This document shows positions 24,760-37,353 of a DNA stretch of 64,000 bases, one piece after another. The stretch is taken from contig NC_077230.1 of assembly GCF_027887165.1 (NCBI RefSeq), positions 33,431,351 through 33,495,350 of the forward strand. The letters run 5' to 3'. Made by a program: the position numbers and the translations under genes. Position 1 is the first letter of the stretch; the number at the start of each line of letters is the position of its first letter. The notes under the pieces were generated by a model. The model searched no databases. It saw only the letters and a list, made by a program, of their open reading frames with translations, and was not told the origin of the DNA. Source of the DNA: Monodelphis domestica. Taxonomy: Eukaryota > Chordata > Mammalia > Didelphimorphia > Didelphidae.

Positions 24760-25200
24760 CAACCATTTTATCACTGTAATCAATTACTTCATTTAGTCAT
24801 TTATTCTAGTATGTATTTTGGAACAATGGGTATAAAAAGACAAAAATGAAGAAGTCCTTGCCCTCAAGGTGTTTACACTTCACTGGGGGAGAGGTACACA
24901 TATCAATATATACAAAATTAGTACAAGGAAGGTAGGGGGGGGGAAGTACTAAAAAGCCTGGAAATGTATATTGGATTCAGATTCAGAAAAGTTATAAAGG
25001 CCAAATAGAAAATGTTTTACTTTATCACAGAGATCACAGAGACAAAATAGAGAAAGAATGGACAGGGAACACCAAGGACAATTAGGAGGCTATTGAGATA
25101 GGTATTGTAAAGGACCTAAACTAAGGTGGTAGTTTTATGCTTGATGAGGGAAATCAAGATTTGAGAGGTATACTCAAGGGAGCAAATATTTAAATACATG
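24760..25200 (+). repeat. old interspersed repeat, family not assigned
   Basis: It shows the layout of a common old mammalian repeat: GGGTATAAAAAGACAAAAATG, CCTTGCCCTCAAGGTGTTTA, ACTGGGGGAGAGGTACAC, then ATTAGGAGGCTATTGAGATAGG. A second copy lies at 52800-53650. Confidence 0.5.
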
Positions 25201-26589
25201 AATTAAGTATGTCTGGTCCTCTTAACAAGATGTTAATCCTTGTATAATAGTAACACTAAGGTTTTTGAAATATTTCTCAAGCAGCAGAAACCCAAGATAT
25301 TTAAGGAACTGACAGGAGAATACCTGGGTCCAAAAGAAGGGATTATGTCAATAAGCTCTGTTTACTTGCTGTTTTATAATAGCACTGAACCTTCCTATCA
25401 TTTCTATTGCTCATTGCAAATCTTTTCATCTAAATATTCTCTAGTAGCAAATCTTCCTACCTTAATAAATCTGCTCTAAAAAATCACTCTTACATTATAT
25501 ATAAGCCATGGAGGCTAATGATCTTGTTATAGACACTAAGTTCCCCCTCTGTAGCACTAAATACTATGCCTAGAAGTAGATCACAGGCAATGGGAAGTAA
25601 GTGTAGGATATGAACTATTTTATAGCTCATTATATTCTAAGGGCAGTGAGAAAAGAAAACCTTTGGAGTACGTCAATAGTATGTTGGTAGATTTCAAGCA
25701 GCAGACTAGATTAGAAAACTGTTTTTGTATAGCTATTTCCAGAGCTTTTTCCTTGACAAGTGCTCATAAACTTTTTGGGCCAAGCTATTTTTTGGAAAGT
25801 GTTACTGTTCTGATGTCATATTAATAGCATCATACCTGCTTCTTAAGCAGTGGTTCAGAGTGTGTTTCCCAACTAAAAAGAGCAGCTGGTAGAAGATAAA
25901 GAATAATCGAAACCCAACAGAGTATAAATATAGGAGAGATAAGTGATCAATGATACTATTCATTGGGGGATAATAAAGGCTAGAAAAGCTTTTTTTGAGG
26001 TTCACTCTTTACCAAAAAAGCAAATCTATGAGAAAAGAGTAGGATTGTAGGATAAACATCCCTATTCTACACTAAATAGTTAATTTCATTAAACAATCTC
26101 TATATGTGATAGTTCCAATATAACAGCATTAAAACAAAAGTACTTCAGTGTTTCTTGGGAATCAGGTTAATTTTTACATTCTTAGCACTGTAGGATGTCT
26201 CAGTCAGATCCCAAAATTTTCCTTATTCTTGAACAGGTGGAGATGGCTTCTATGAGACTCACTAGAGTAGGGTCAACACACATGGTTGTAAGAATATAGT
26301 GAAATTATTTGGGGCCATGCATTGGTGAGAAATTTCCTCTACCAATGAAGATTACTGGATGCTCTATAATTAAAAGTTTTAAAGATATATGTGGGAAACT
26401 GAACTTTATGCAACTCACCCAGGTTCACAAAGATGGAATGCTTCAAATTCAGGATGTGAGCTCAGGTTTTCCTGTCTCTCAGACACACTATCTAGTGAAT
26501 AAAGAGCCCCATAAAAGCCATTTGCATTATTACTGGTGTGATAACCATAATTATTTGTGACCTCTGATAACATAGTTTGTGGAGTCCAT
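25201..26589. other. unassigned DNA
   Basis: AT-rich, with no gene or repeat that I can name. Confidence 0.35.
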
Positions 26590-26995
26590 TGATAGGCTGG
26601 AGATCATCTGAAGGAGAGCACCCAGAATGGTAAAAAGGCATGATATATAAAGGCTGGTTAAAAGCATGTTAGCTTTAGAGAAAATTAGACTCGGGAGTCA
26701 CATGGTGACTATCTTCAAGTATTTGAAAGGCTGTTATTTAGAGGATAGTACAGAACTGGGTGAAATGGGCATATGTTCCAAAGGACCAAATTTTGGCTGG
26801 CTATCAGGAAAAAATTCCAAAAAAATTAGAGCTGTCTAAAATAAAATTGGGTACACTTCAAGGGGTAAAGGGATGTCCCTCCTTGGAGGTCTCCAACCAC
26901 TTGTCAGATATAATTTACTAGGTGTTCCTTTTGTGAATAGATTAACCTAGTTAGTCACTGAGATCCCTTCCAACATTCATCCTTGGTTTATGAAG
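26590..26995 (+). repeat. old interspersed repeat, family not assigned
   Basis: Recognisable blocks are GTATTTGAAAGGCTGTTATTT, GGCTGGCTATCAGGAAAAA, TTAGAGCTGTCTAAAATAA and CCTTGGAGGTCTCCAACCAC. The same order recurs in many mammalian genomes. I do not assign a family name. Confidence 0.5.
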
Positions 26996-27609
26996 TTCCC
27001 ATATATCCATAACCTGCTGGGATTAGAATGCCATTTGGGACTCCAACAGGGGATCATTTGCCTTCTAACATATCACAAAAATATTAATCTTTTGGCTTTC
27101 TGTTTCTTTTTAGGGTATTACAAAAGAGCTGTACTTAGTTTTAGATAGCTAGGGTCTTCCTCCAGAATTGGAAACTTTAAGACACAAGAATTTCATACCT
27201 AAAACATCCCTTTAGTAGCATAAAAAAAGAGATGGAGTGCCTAACTTCAGACATTGACTAAATAACAGAAGGAGGAGGAATCAGTTCTGGAAAACCATAG
27301 AATCTCATTGCCTATGGAAGAAATTTCCTCAATCCAGTGCATCTTGTCTTCTTCCCAGGCTTCCCTATTACCTGTAGAGTCATATATAAATTGCTTTATT
27401 TAGCATTTAAAGGTCTTCATAATTTGTGCATCATTCTCTTTACTAACTATAATCTAGCCATTCTGAATTCTTGCTTTTTTTCCCCCCACAGAACTCTCCA
27501 TCTCCCTTCTCCATTAATTTGTATAAGCTATCATGGATGCCTGGAATGCTTTCTCTGCTCATTGTCTGCTATTTGAATCCCAAGTGCCCTTAAAAAAAAA
27601 AAACCTCAA

Positions 27610-27810
27610 GCAGCTGGGTAGCTCAGTGTGTTGAGAGCTAGGCCTAGAGATGGGAGGTCCTAGGTTCAAATCTGACCTCAGACACTTCCCAGTTGTGTGA
27701 CCCTGGGCAAGTCACTTGACCCCCATTGCTTGGCCCTTACCACTCTTCTGCCTTGGAGCCAATACACAGTATTGACTCCAAGACGGAAGGTAAGGGTTAA
27801 AAAAAAAAAA
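27610..27810 (+). mobile_element. CORE-SINE, first of a tandem pair
   Basis: A near-complete copy: head CAGCTGGGTAGCTCAGTG, core GTGTGACCCTGGGCAAGTCA, 3' end CCAAGACGGAAGGTAAGGG and an A-tail. AACCTCAAG precedes it and follows it. Confidence 0.93.
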
Positions 27811-27819
27811 AACCTCAAG

Positions 27820-28012
27820 GGGGCAGCTGGGTAGCTCAGTGGATTGAGAGCCAGGCCTAGAGATGGGAGGTCCTAGGTTCAAATCTGGCTTCAGACACTT
27901 CCCAGCTGTGTGACCCTGGGCAAGTCACTTGACCCACATTGCCTAGCCCTTACCAGTCAATACTGTGTATTGGCTCCAAGATGGAAGGTAAGGGTTTAAA
28001 AAAAAAAAACAA
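27820..28012 (+). mobile_element. CORE-SINE, second of a tandem pair
   Basis: The same family as the preceding copy, starting GGGGCAGCTGGGTAGC and ending ATGGAAGGTAAGGG plus an A-tail. It lacks a short piece of the 3' region (CTTACCAGTCAATACTG junction). AACCTCAA follows the tail at about 28019, a third copy of the target-site sequence. Confidence 0.93.
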
Positions 28013-28329
28013 CAAACAAACCTCAAATGCCATCTTCTTTAGCACACTTCCTGATTTTCCTCTAAGTGCTAAATTATTTTCTTCTAATGTTCATTTATCT
28101 CTACCAAGCACTTTGTATGTACTCATTAATTTACATATTGCCTCTTTCATTAAAATGTAAGCTCCTTATGGAAAGGTTGTATTTTTACCTTTTCTTATAT
28201 TCTTAGATCTTAGTATAGTGCTTGGCATATAGTAAGTTCTTAATACTTACTCATTTTTATATACATTTTATTGATATTTCTTTTCTAACTTCAAATTGGA
28301 GTCATCCCATATAACATTTTAAATGAAAA

Positions 28330-29010
28330 GAATAAAGTCAGCAAAACAGACTTTTGTGGAAAAAGTTAAAATATGTACAACATACCATGCATGTGGACTT
28401 TCTGCCTCTGCAAAGGAGTAAAGTGGTGTTGTTTCCATATCTCTTCTTTGGAACTATGCTTATACTTTATAATTTTGTGGTCATTTTTTTTTGTTTTCAT
28501 TGCCATAGGCATTGGGTATATTGTTTTCTTGACTCTGCTTACTTGATTCTTCATTAGATCCTATAAATTTTCCCATTTTTATCTATCATATTTTTCAGTA
28601 AATTCCATTTTATAAATATATATGTGCATTTGTGTGCATGTGTATTTCTATCACAATTTATTAATTTGTCTAGCACTTTATTCCCAATTATTTGATATCA
28701 GAGAAAGTGCTACTATGTATATGGGTACTGGCTTTTTTCATATCAATGATTATAAGCATCATAGTATAATCTTTGCATAAAATGGTATGGGCATTTTAGT
28801 CATTTGATTTGCATAATCATAAAAATTGCTTTCCATAGTTGTATATTGATTCACAGCTCCACCAAACCAAGATATGCTAATATGCCTGTCTTCCCATAAG
28901 GTTCTTCAATATTTATTATTTCTGTCTTTTGTTATCTGGTCAATTTGCAGAGTTTGAGGTGAAATTTTGTGTTTCATTATTGATGATAATCCAAATTTGT
29001 AATATGTTTA
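28330..29010 (-). mobile_element. very old L1 fragment, tentative
   Basis: Scattered minus-strand matches to old L1 3' sequence can be seen (TGTATATTGATTCACAGCTCC, then ACTTCTGTCTTTTGTTATCTGG-like, CAATTTGCAGAGTTTGAGG). The copy is so diverged that its limits are uncertain. Confidence 0.4.
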
Positions 29011-29349
29011 GACTTATTTAAGGACAACTATAGCACAGATGACCTATACCTTGTTGACTGAACTCCTTCCAGAACCTCCTTGTTTGTTGTCATATTGAAT
29101 AAATATGACCTTCTCCATTATGCCTACATGATTGGGACCTTCCCAACCTGCACCATTACATCCTCCCATTTAATTGTTTAAGCAGGACAGAGGGAATACT
29201 ACATGAGTGTAGAAATTTCTTGATTTTACTAATTTAAGACAGTATAGAATGACATACCACTATTACAATTTTTTTAGAAATCCTTTTGGACACATTTAGA
29301 TTGCTTTTATATTTTTCCTCCTCTTCCCCCCATTTTCATCTTCCTTTTA

Positions 29350-29475
29350 TATGTTGATTTTGTCCATCAGATTATAACCTTCTTAGGCAAGTACTATTTT
29401 ATATTTATCTTCATAGGACGTTACAAATACCTGGTACATAGTAGGCACTTCAGAGTTTATTTATTGACTGACCTT
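29350..29475 (+). mobile_element. L2 LINE 3' end
   Basis: The block TTATAACCTTCTTAGGCAAG, then ACCTGGTACATAGTAGGCAC, then TTTATTGACTGACC is the familiar L2 3' terminus. Confidence 0.6.
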
Positions 29476-29779
29476 TTTAAACACATCCTATCTTATGAAC
29501 GTTTTGCTTTTGAGATCTGAGTGTAGAGCATTAGAAATAGAGACCATAAGGAAGACAGGTATTGCTCATAATAACTATAGTTTTATTTCTTTAAGACAAA
29601 TGTTTAACTAAGAATATATTATAGATTAAAGTCACAACATGCTGCATAAAGCACAAATATCTCAATGTTTTGTTATAAAATTTAGTTAGTGATGTTTAAT
29701 TACTGAAAACACTTCAGATCAAAACTGATAGTGATACTTCATTGATAGAGGAAGGAAAACGCTTCAAGAAGTATCTGAA

Positions 29780-30143
29780 ATATTTGAACATTAATTTTTT
29801 CAGAATAATAAATCAAATCTATCAGTGGTCTTATGAAAGTAATGCTCTGAATCATTAATGATTAGAGAAATGCAAATTAAAACAACTTCCATGTACTATC
29901 TTATACTTAATCTAATTATTAGATCGACTAACATGACACAAAATGTAATGTCTGAAATGATAAATATTGGAAGGGGTGTGGAAAAATCAGAATTGATACA
30001 CTGTTGGTGGAATAGTAAACTGGCTTAACCATTATGAAAAACAATTTGGAACTATGCCCAAAGGGGTAAATGCCCTTTGATCAAACGATACAACTAGTAG
30101 GTCTATATCCCAAGATATTAAAGAAAAAGGAAAATGGTCTCTT

Positions 30144-30223
<80 letters not shown>

Positions 30224-30430
30224 AAAAAACTTTTATAGCATCTCTTTATGTGGTGGCAAAGAGTTGGAAATTGAAGGATGTTTATCATTTAGGGAATAGT
30301 TGAACAAGTTGTGGCATATTATTGTGATGGAATGCTATTATTCTATATGAAACAATGAATGAATGAATATGAAACAATGAGGGAGATGATTTAAAAAAAA
30401 CTGGGAGCATATATAAAGTGAGTGAGAAAA
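29780..30430 (+). mobile_element. old L1 ORF2 3' fragment
   Basis: The plus strand follows L1 ORF2 C-terminal sequence (ATTAGAGAAATGCAAATTAA, CACTGTTGGTGGAATAGTAA, TTTGGAACTATGCCCAAAGG, TGTTTATCATTTAGGGAATA). A CT/AT microsatellite interrupts it. Confidence 0.75.
30137..30220. repeat. (CT)n then (AT)n microsatellite
   Basis: About 58 bp of CT repeats run straight into about 26 bp of AT repeats within the old L1. Confidence 0.95.
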
Positions 30431-31184
30431 TGCCCCTACCTCCCCCTTACACATGATTAGATTTTAATGTTAGTGATAGTTTTCTAATTTCTATATCTAT
30501 CTAATTCTAAGATAATGAGTATGTCATGATTTTAGAAGGCTTTTTCACTTATATTTTAGCAAAGTTTTAAAACTGCTTTAACTTAGGCCTTAGAGTCAGT
30601 CCCACCTTTCTGAGTTGATGTATCATGCACACTTACTTGTGATCAGATATGCGTCAATGGCTTTAAACTTAGTTTCATAACCAGATATGGTTCTATCCAT
30701 CACCTAGAGAACATCTTTCTCCCCCCAATAACCATCAAGTGACTTTTAGGTCATGGTCAAAAGATCTCTCTCACCAAATAAAGGGTAGTTACTAGCTGAC
30801 TTAACCTATGGACAAATAAGGGTTGTTTCATAGTTGAATTAACTAATGAATAGTGTTGCTGTGTGTCTTTATCCTTTGAAGGGTATGACTATTCTTTGTA
30901 CTTGTATGGAAAAACTTGACTGTTACTTTAAGGTTACAAAAGAAAGTCTCTTCCAGTGCACTGGGTCTTCGATATTAATCAGGAGTCCAGCTTTGTTGGA
31001 GGATTTGACCTTCTTCCAAAAAGCCTAAATAATTACCTGGCTTAGAGAATTTGACTTATCTTATTTAGATTTATATAAAATGACTATTCTTAAGAAAAAT
31101 TTGTCATTAAAACTAGGAGAATGTTGTAGATAATAAAAGCAATATTGTAATATTGATTTAGCTATTCTTATCAAAACAATAATT
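30431..31184. other. unassigned DNA
   Basis: No gene or repeat that I can name. Confidence 0.35.
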
Positions 31185-31460
31185 CAAGACAATTCTAAGG
31201 ACTCATGTTGAAAAATTTTTTAAAATCTCCAGAGGAGAAATGTTAAACTCTGACTGTAGAATGAAACATATTTTTCACTTTATTTTTCAGATTTTTTTTT
31301 GCAACATTGGTAATATAGAAATGTTTTGCATGACTTTACATGTGTAAGTGGTATCACATTGCTTACCTTCTCAATGATAGGAGAGGGATATTAGGTATGG
31401 AAGGAATTTTGAACTAAAAATGTAAAAAAATGAATGTTAAAAATAAAATACTTATAAAAA
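31185..31460 (+). mobile_element. old L1 3'UTR fragment
   Basis: The 3'UTR blocks GAAATGTTTTGCATGACTTT, CATTGCTTACCTTCTCAATG and AATGAATGTTAAAAATAAAA match the 3' ends of the older L1s in the window (compare 42550-42870). Confidence 0.6.
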
Positions 31461-32009
31461 AGAAGTGTACTTTAGCAGATTAGACGGATGTTTTAGAAAG
31501 ACTCAAATCCTGTTGATTTAATTTTTTTTTTAAATTTTAAACATTATTTTATTTGGTCGTTTTCATACATTATTCACTGGAAACAAAGATCATTTTCTTT
31601 TCCTCCCCTCCTCCCCCATCCCCCCCGCCTTTCCCTCTCCCATAGCCGACGCATGATTCCACTGGTTATCACATGTGTTCTTGACTCGAATCCATTTCCC
31701 TGTTGTTGGAATTTGCATTGTAGTGTTCATTTAGAGTCTCTCCTCAGTCTTCTCTCCTCCAACCCTGTAGTCAAGCAGTTGCTTTTCATTGGTGTTTTTA
31801 CTCCCACAGTTTATCCTCTGCTTGTGGATAGTATTTTTTAGATCCCTGCAGATTGTTCAGGGACATTGCATTGATACTAATGGAGGAGTCCATCACCTTC
31901 GATTGTACCACAATGTATCAGTCTCTGTGTACAATGTTCTCCTGGTTCTGCTCCTTTCGCTCTGCATCACTTCCTGGAGGTTGTTCCAGTCTCCATGGAA
32001 TTCCTCCAC

Positions 32010-35000
32010 TTTATTATTCCTTTTGGCACAATAGTATTCCATCACCAACATATACCACAATTTGTTCAGCCATTCCCCAATTGAAGGGCATCCCCTCATT
32101 TTCCATTTTTGGCCACCACAAAGAGCGCAGCTATGAATATTTTTGTACAAGTCTTTTTGTCCATTATCTCTTTGGGGTACAGACCCAGCAGTGCTATGGC
32201 TGGATCAAAGGGCAGACATTCTTTTATAGCCCTTTGGGCATAGTTCCAAATTGCCCTCCAGAATGGTTGGATCAATTCACAACTCCACCAGCAATGAATT
32301 AATGTCCCCACTTTGCCACATCCCCTCCAGCATTCATTACTTTCCTTTGTGTCATGTTAGCCAATCTGCTAGGTGTGAGGTGATACCTCAGAGTTGTTTT
32401 GATTTGCATCTCTCTGATTATAAGAGATATAGAACACTTTTTCATGTGCTTATTAATAGTTTTGATTTCTTTGGCTGCGAACTGCCTGTTCATGTCCCTT
32501 GCCCATTTGTCAATTGGAGAATGGCTTGATTTTTTATACACTTGATTTAGTTCTTTATAAATTTGAGTAATTAAACCTTTGTCAGAGGTTTTTATGAAGA
32601 TTGTTTCCCAATTTGTTGCTACCCTTCTGATTTTGGTTACATTGGTTTTGTTTGTACAAAAACTTTTTAATTTGATGTAATCCAGATTATTTATTTTGCA
32701 TTTTGTAACTCTTTCTAATTCTTGCTTGGTTTTGAAGTCTTTCCCTTCCCAAAGGTCTGACATGTATACTATTCTGTGTTCGCCTAATTTTCTTATAGTT
32801 TTCTTCTTTATGTTCAAGTCATTCACCCATTTTGAATTTATCTTGATGTAGTGTGTGAGGTGTTGATCTAAGCCTAATCTTTCCCACACTGTCCTCCAAT
32901 TTTCCCAGCAGTTTTTATGAAATAGTGGATTTTTGTCCCAAAAGCTGGGATCTTTGGGTTTGTCATATACTGTCTTGCTGAGGTTGCTTGCCCCCAGTCT
33001 ATTCCACTGATCCTCCTTTCTGTCTCTCAGCCAGTACCAAATTGTTTTGATGACCTCTGCTTTGTAATATATTCTGAGATCTGGGACTGCAAGACCCCCT
33101 TCCTTTGTATTTTTTTTTCATTATTTCCCTGGATATCCTTGATCTTTTGTTCTTCCAAATAAACTTTGTTATAGTTTTTTCTAAATCAGTAAAAAAAATT
33201 TTTTGGAAGTTCCATGGGTATGGCACTAAATAGATAGATGAGTTTGGGTAGGATGGTCATTTTTATTATATTGGCTCATCCTACCCATGAGCAGTTAATG
33301 TTCTTCCAATTGTTCAAGTCTATTTTTAGTTGTGAGGAAAGTGTTTTGTAGTTGTGTTCATATAGATCCTGTGTTTGTCTCGGGAGATAGATTCCTAAGT
33401 ATTTTATTTTGTCGAAGGTAATTTTGAATGGGATTTCTCTTTCTAGATCTTGCTGCTGAGCTGTGTTGGAATTATATAGAAATGCTGATGACTTATGTGG
33501 GTTTATTTTGTATCCTGCAACTTTGCTAACGTTGTTGATTATTTCGATTAGCTTTTTGGTTGAATCTCTGGGATTCTTTAAGTAGGCCATCATGTCATCT
33601 GCAAAGAGCGATAATTTGATCTCCTCCTTGCCTATTTTAATGCCTTCAATTTCTTTTTCTTCTCTAATTGCTACTGCTAGTGTTTCTAATACAATGTCAA
33701 ATAATAGAGGTGATAATGGGCATCCTTGTTTCACTCCTGATCTTAATGGGAATGCATCTAGTTTATCCCCATTGCAGATGATATTAGCTGATGGTTTTAG
33801 ATATATACTGTTTATTATTTTTAGGAATGACCCTTCTATTCCTATGCTTTCTAGTGTTTTTAGTAGGAATGGGTGTTGTATTTTATCAAAGGCTTTTTCT
33901 GCATCTATTGAGATAATCATGTGGTTCTTGTTGGTTTGCTTGTTGATGTGGTCAATTATGTGGATAGTTTTCCTAATGTTGAACCAGCCCTGCATCTCTG
34001 GTATAAATCCTACTTGATCATGGTGGATGACCCTTCTGATCACTTGCTGGAGTCTTTTTTCTAGTATCCTATTTAAGATTTTTGCATCTATATTCATTAG
34101 GGAGATTGGTTTATAATTTTCTTTCTCTGTTTTTGGCCTGCCTGGCTTTGGAATTAGTACCATGTTTGTGTCATAAAAGGAGTTTGGAAGAACTCCCTCT
34201 TTGCTTATTATGTTAAATAGTTTGTATAGTATTGAGATTAACTGTTCTCTGAATGTTTTATAGAATTCACTGGTGAATCCATCAGGCCCTGGGGGTTTTT
34301 TCTTAGGAAGTTCTTTGATGGCCTGTTGGATTTCTTTTTCTGATATGGGGTTACTTAAGAAAACTATTTCTTCCGTTAGTCTAGGCAATTTATATTTTTG
34401 TAAATATTCATCCATATCACCTAGGTTGGTATATTTATTGCCATATAGTTGGGCAAAGTAGTTTTTAATGATTGCCTTAATTTCCTCTTCATTGGAGGTG
34501 AGATCCCCCTTTTCATCCTTGATGCTGTTAATTTGCCTTTCTTCTTTCCTTTTTTTAATTACATTAACCAGTACTTTGTCTATTTTGTCTGTTTTTTCAA
34601 AGTACCAGCTTCTAGTCTTGTTTATTAGCTCAATAGTTCTGTCACTTTCTATGTTATTAATTTCTCCCTTAATTTTTAGGATCTCTAGTATGGTTTTCTT
34701 CTGGGGGTTTTTAATTTGTTCATTCTCAAGTTTTTTGATTTGCATTTCCAATTCCTTGATCTCTGTCCTCCCTAATTTGTTAATATATGCACTCAGGGAT
34801 ATGAATTTTCCTCTAAGTACTGCCTTGGCTGCATCCCATAAGGTTTGAAAGGATGTTTCGCCATTGTCATTTTCTTCAAAGAAATTGTTAATTGTTTCTA
34901 TGATTTATTCTCTAACTATCCGATTTTGGAGTATCATGTTATTTAATTTCCAATTAATTTTTGATTTGGCTCTCCATGTACCCTTGCCGATCAATATTTT

Positions 35001-35696
35001 TATTGCCTTGTGATTTGAAAAGGCTGCAGTTATTATTTCTGCTTTTCTGCATTTGAGTGCCATGTTTCTGTGACCTAATGTATGATCTATTTTTGTGAAT
35101 GTGCCATGTGGTGCTGAAAAGAAGGTGTATTCTTTTTTGTCCCTATTTATTTTTCTCCATATGTCTATTAACTCTAATTTTTCTAAGATTTCATTCACCT
35201 CTTTTACCTCTTTCTTGTTTATTTTTTGGTTTGATTTATCTAAATTTGATAGTGGTTGCTTCAAGTCTCCCACTAATATGATTTTACTATCTATTTCCTC
35301 CTTCAATTCTCCTAGTTTCTCTATTAAAAATTTGGATGCTATACCATTTGGTGCATACATGTTGATTAGTGATATTTCCTCATTTTCTATACTCCCTTTT
35401 AGCAGAATATATTTACCTTCCCTATCCCTTTTGATCAGGTCTATTTGTGCTTTGGCTTTGTCAGATATCATGATTGCAACTCCTGCCTTCTTTCTATCAG
35501 TTGAGGCCCAAAAGGTCTTACTCCAACCTTTAATTCTAACCTTGTGAGTGTCAACCCGTCTCATATGTGTTTCTTGAAGACAACATATGGTAGGGTTTTG
35601 GGTTCTAATCCAATCTGCTATTTGTCTACGTTTTATGGGTGAGTTCATCCCATTCACATTCAAAGTTATGATTGTCATTTGTGGATTTGCTGGCAT
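32010..35696 (-). pseudogene. L1 ORF2 (endonuclease, reverse transcriptase), nearly intact
   Basis: Endonuclease plus reverse transcriptase, which nicks the target and primes reverse transcription there. The start is MPANPQMTIITLNVNGMNSP. The endonuclease (LQETHMRR, GDLKQPLSN, KIDHTLGHRN) covers about 34950-35690. After a single in-frame TAA at 34905-34907 the frame reopens and runs to 33276 with the RT motifs [24 protein letters not shown] and [16 protein letters not shown] where related copies have an Arg CGA codon (CpG decay) ends that piece at 33276-33278. Frameshifts follow near 33195, 33115 and 32305, and the C-terminal part is readable at 31893-32889. Confidence 0.93.
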
Positions 35697-36429
35697 TTTG
35701 ATATCTTCTCCTAGTTCTGACCTTTCTTCTTTAGCTTTCTCCTTTTGAACAAGTGATTTACTTTAGGTCAGTCCCCCTAGTCCCCTCCCTTGAGATGCTT
35801 CCCTTTCTAGCCCCTCCATTTTTATGCTCCCTTCCCCTCCCCCCTCTCCTTCCCTCCCTTTTTATACTCCTTCCCCCTCCCCCTCCTTAATTTTCCTTTC
35901 TTTCTTGCCCTAATGGATAAGATAGAATTCAGGATCCCACTGGATCTAGATGTTCTTCCCTCTCAGATTTGCTTTCACTGAGAGTAAGGTTTAAGTAATT
36001 CCACTTCATGCTCTCTTCCTCTCCTTCTCTTATGAGAGTTCTTCCCCTCCCTTTCCCATGTGTTTATTTATATGGGAAAGATTATTCTATTGAGTCCCCC
36101 CCTATTTCTTGAAGTTAATCTTAGTATTATCGATGGTTCCCCCCTCCCTTTTCCTTTCTTTGCCCTCACTTTCCCCAAATCTTCTTAATGCCCCAATCTT
36201 TCCCTATGCATGTTTCTTCTAACTACTCTTATGATGCTACAATTTATGAGAGTTATACAAAACATTTTCCCCACATATTAATATATATAATTTGATGTAA
36301 ATGTAGTCCTTATAGAAGAAAGTTTGGCTTAAAGAAAAAGATAAGATTTATCTCCTTTTCCCTTTCTTTCATATTTACCTTTTCATGTTTCTCTTGCTTT
36401 CTGTGTTTGGATATCGAACTTTCCACAGA

Positions 36430-37353
36430 GCTCTGGTCTTTTCTTAGCAAATGCTTGGAAATCTTCTATTTTGTTGAATTCCCATACTTTCCCCTGGAAG
36501 TATATAGTTAGTTTTGCTGGGTAGTTGATTCTTGGTTGGAGACCCAGCTCTCTTGCCTTTCTAAATATCGTGTTCCATGCTTTGCGGTCTCTTAGTGTGT
36601 TAGCCGCTAAGTCGTGTGTGATCCTTATGGGAGCCCCCTTATATCTGAAGCTCTTCTTCTTGGCTTCTTGTAGGATTTTCTCCTTTTCTTGAATTTGTCA
36701 ATTACATTCCTAGGGTTGTCTTTTGGGGATTTAGTATAGAAGGTGGTCTATGAATCCTTTCTATTTCTATTTTGCCCCCTTGCTCCAGAACGTGAGGGCA
36801 ATTTTCTTTTATAATCTCCTGTTGAATAATATCGAGTTTATTGTTTATCTGGTTTTTCTGGGAGACCGATAATTCGGAGGTTTTCTCTTCTCCCTCTGTT
36901 TTCGAGATCTGTGACTTTCTCAGTGAGATATTTAATGTTTTCTTCTAATTCATTAATTTTTTGGGTTTGCTTTATTGATTCTTGCTGTTTTATCATCTCG
37001 CTTTCGTCAAGGTGCTTAATTCTGGTCATTAGGGACTGGTTTTGCTTTTCAGCTTTGTCTACCCTTCTATTGGATGCTTCGAGTTATTTTTCCAATTGAG
37101 CAGTCTTATCTGTCATACTGCTGATCTCTTTCTCCCATTTTTCTTTCCAGAAGGTTTCCATCTTTTGGATAAGTTCCAGTTTGAGATCTTCCAGAGCTTG
37201 TTGATAGTTTCCATTTTGGAAGGCATGTTCTGATTTTTTTTGGATTTCCTCCTCATTCTCCTCTTTTCCTTGGGTACTTCCACCATAAAAGTTTCCAATA
37301 GTCACTTTTTTCCCTTTCTTCCTGGAGGCTTGATTTTGGACCACGTGAGCCAT
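36430..37353 (-). pseudogene. L1 ORF1 (broken) of the full-length L1
   Basis: The RNA-binding ORF1 protein that packages L1 RNA. The start is MAHVVQNQASRKKGKK, with a basic N-terminus. A stop follows LEK at about 37084. The coiled coil resumes at 36838-37029 (EMIKQQESIKQTQKINELEE) and runs into the RRM start RRENLRIIGLPEKPDKQ. The remaining RRM and C-terminal domain are readable only in other frames down to about 36430. Confidence 0.85.

Larger units (their letters stand above)
27330..28262 (+). mobile_element. L2 LINE 3' end, split by two SINEs
   Basis: The left part (27330-27600) reads like decayed L2 coding and 3' sequence. The right part (28020-28262) ends with the L2 3' signature AAGCTCCTTATGG, AGTGCTTGGCATATAGTAAG, TTCTTAATACTTACT. 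Two SINEs (27610-27810, 27820-28012) lie between the halves. Confidence 0.7.

Noticed and set aside
33592-34017. Plus-strand frames of up to 150 codons opposite the full-length L1
   Set aside because: They are antisense shadows of L1 ORF2. Similar shadows lie opposite the other L1 copies.
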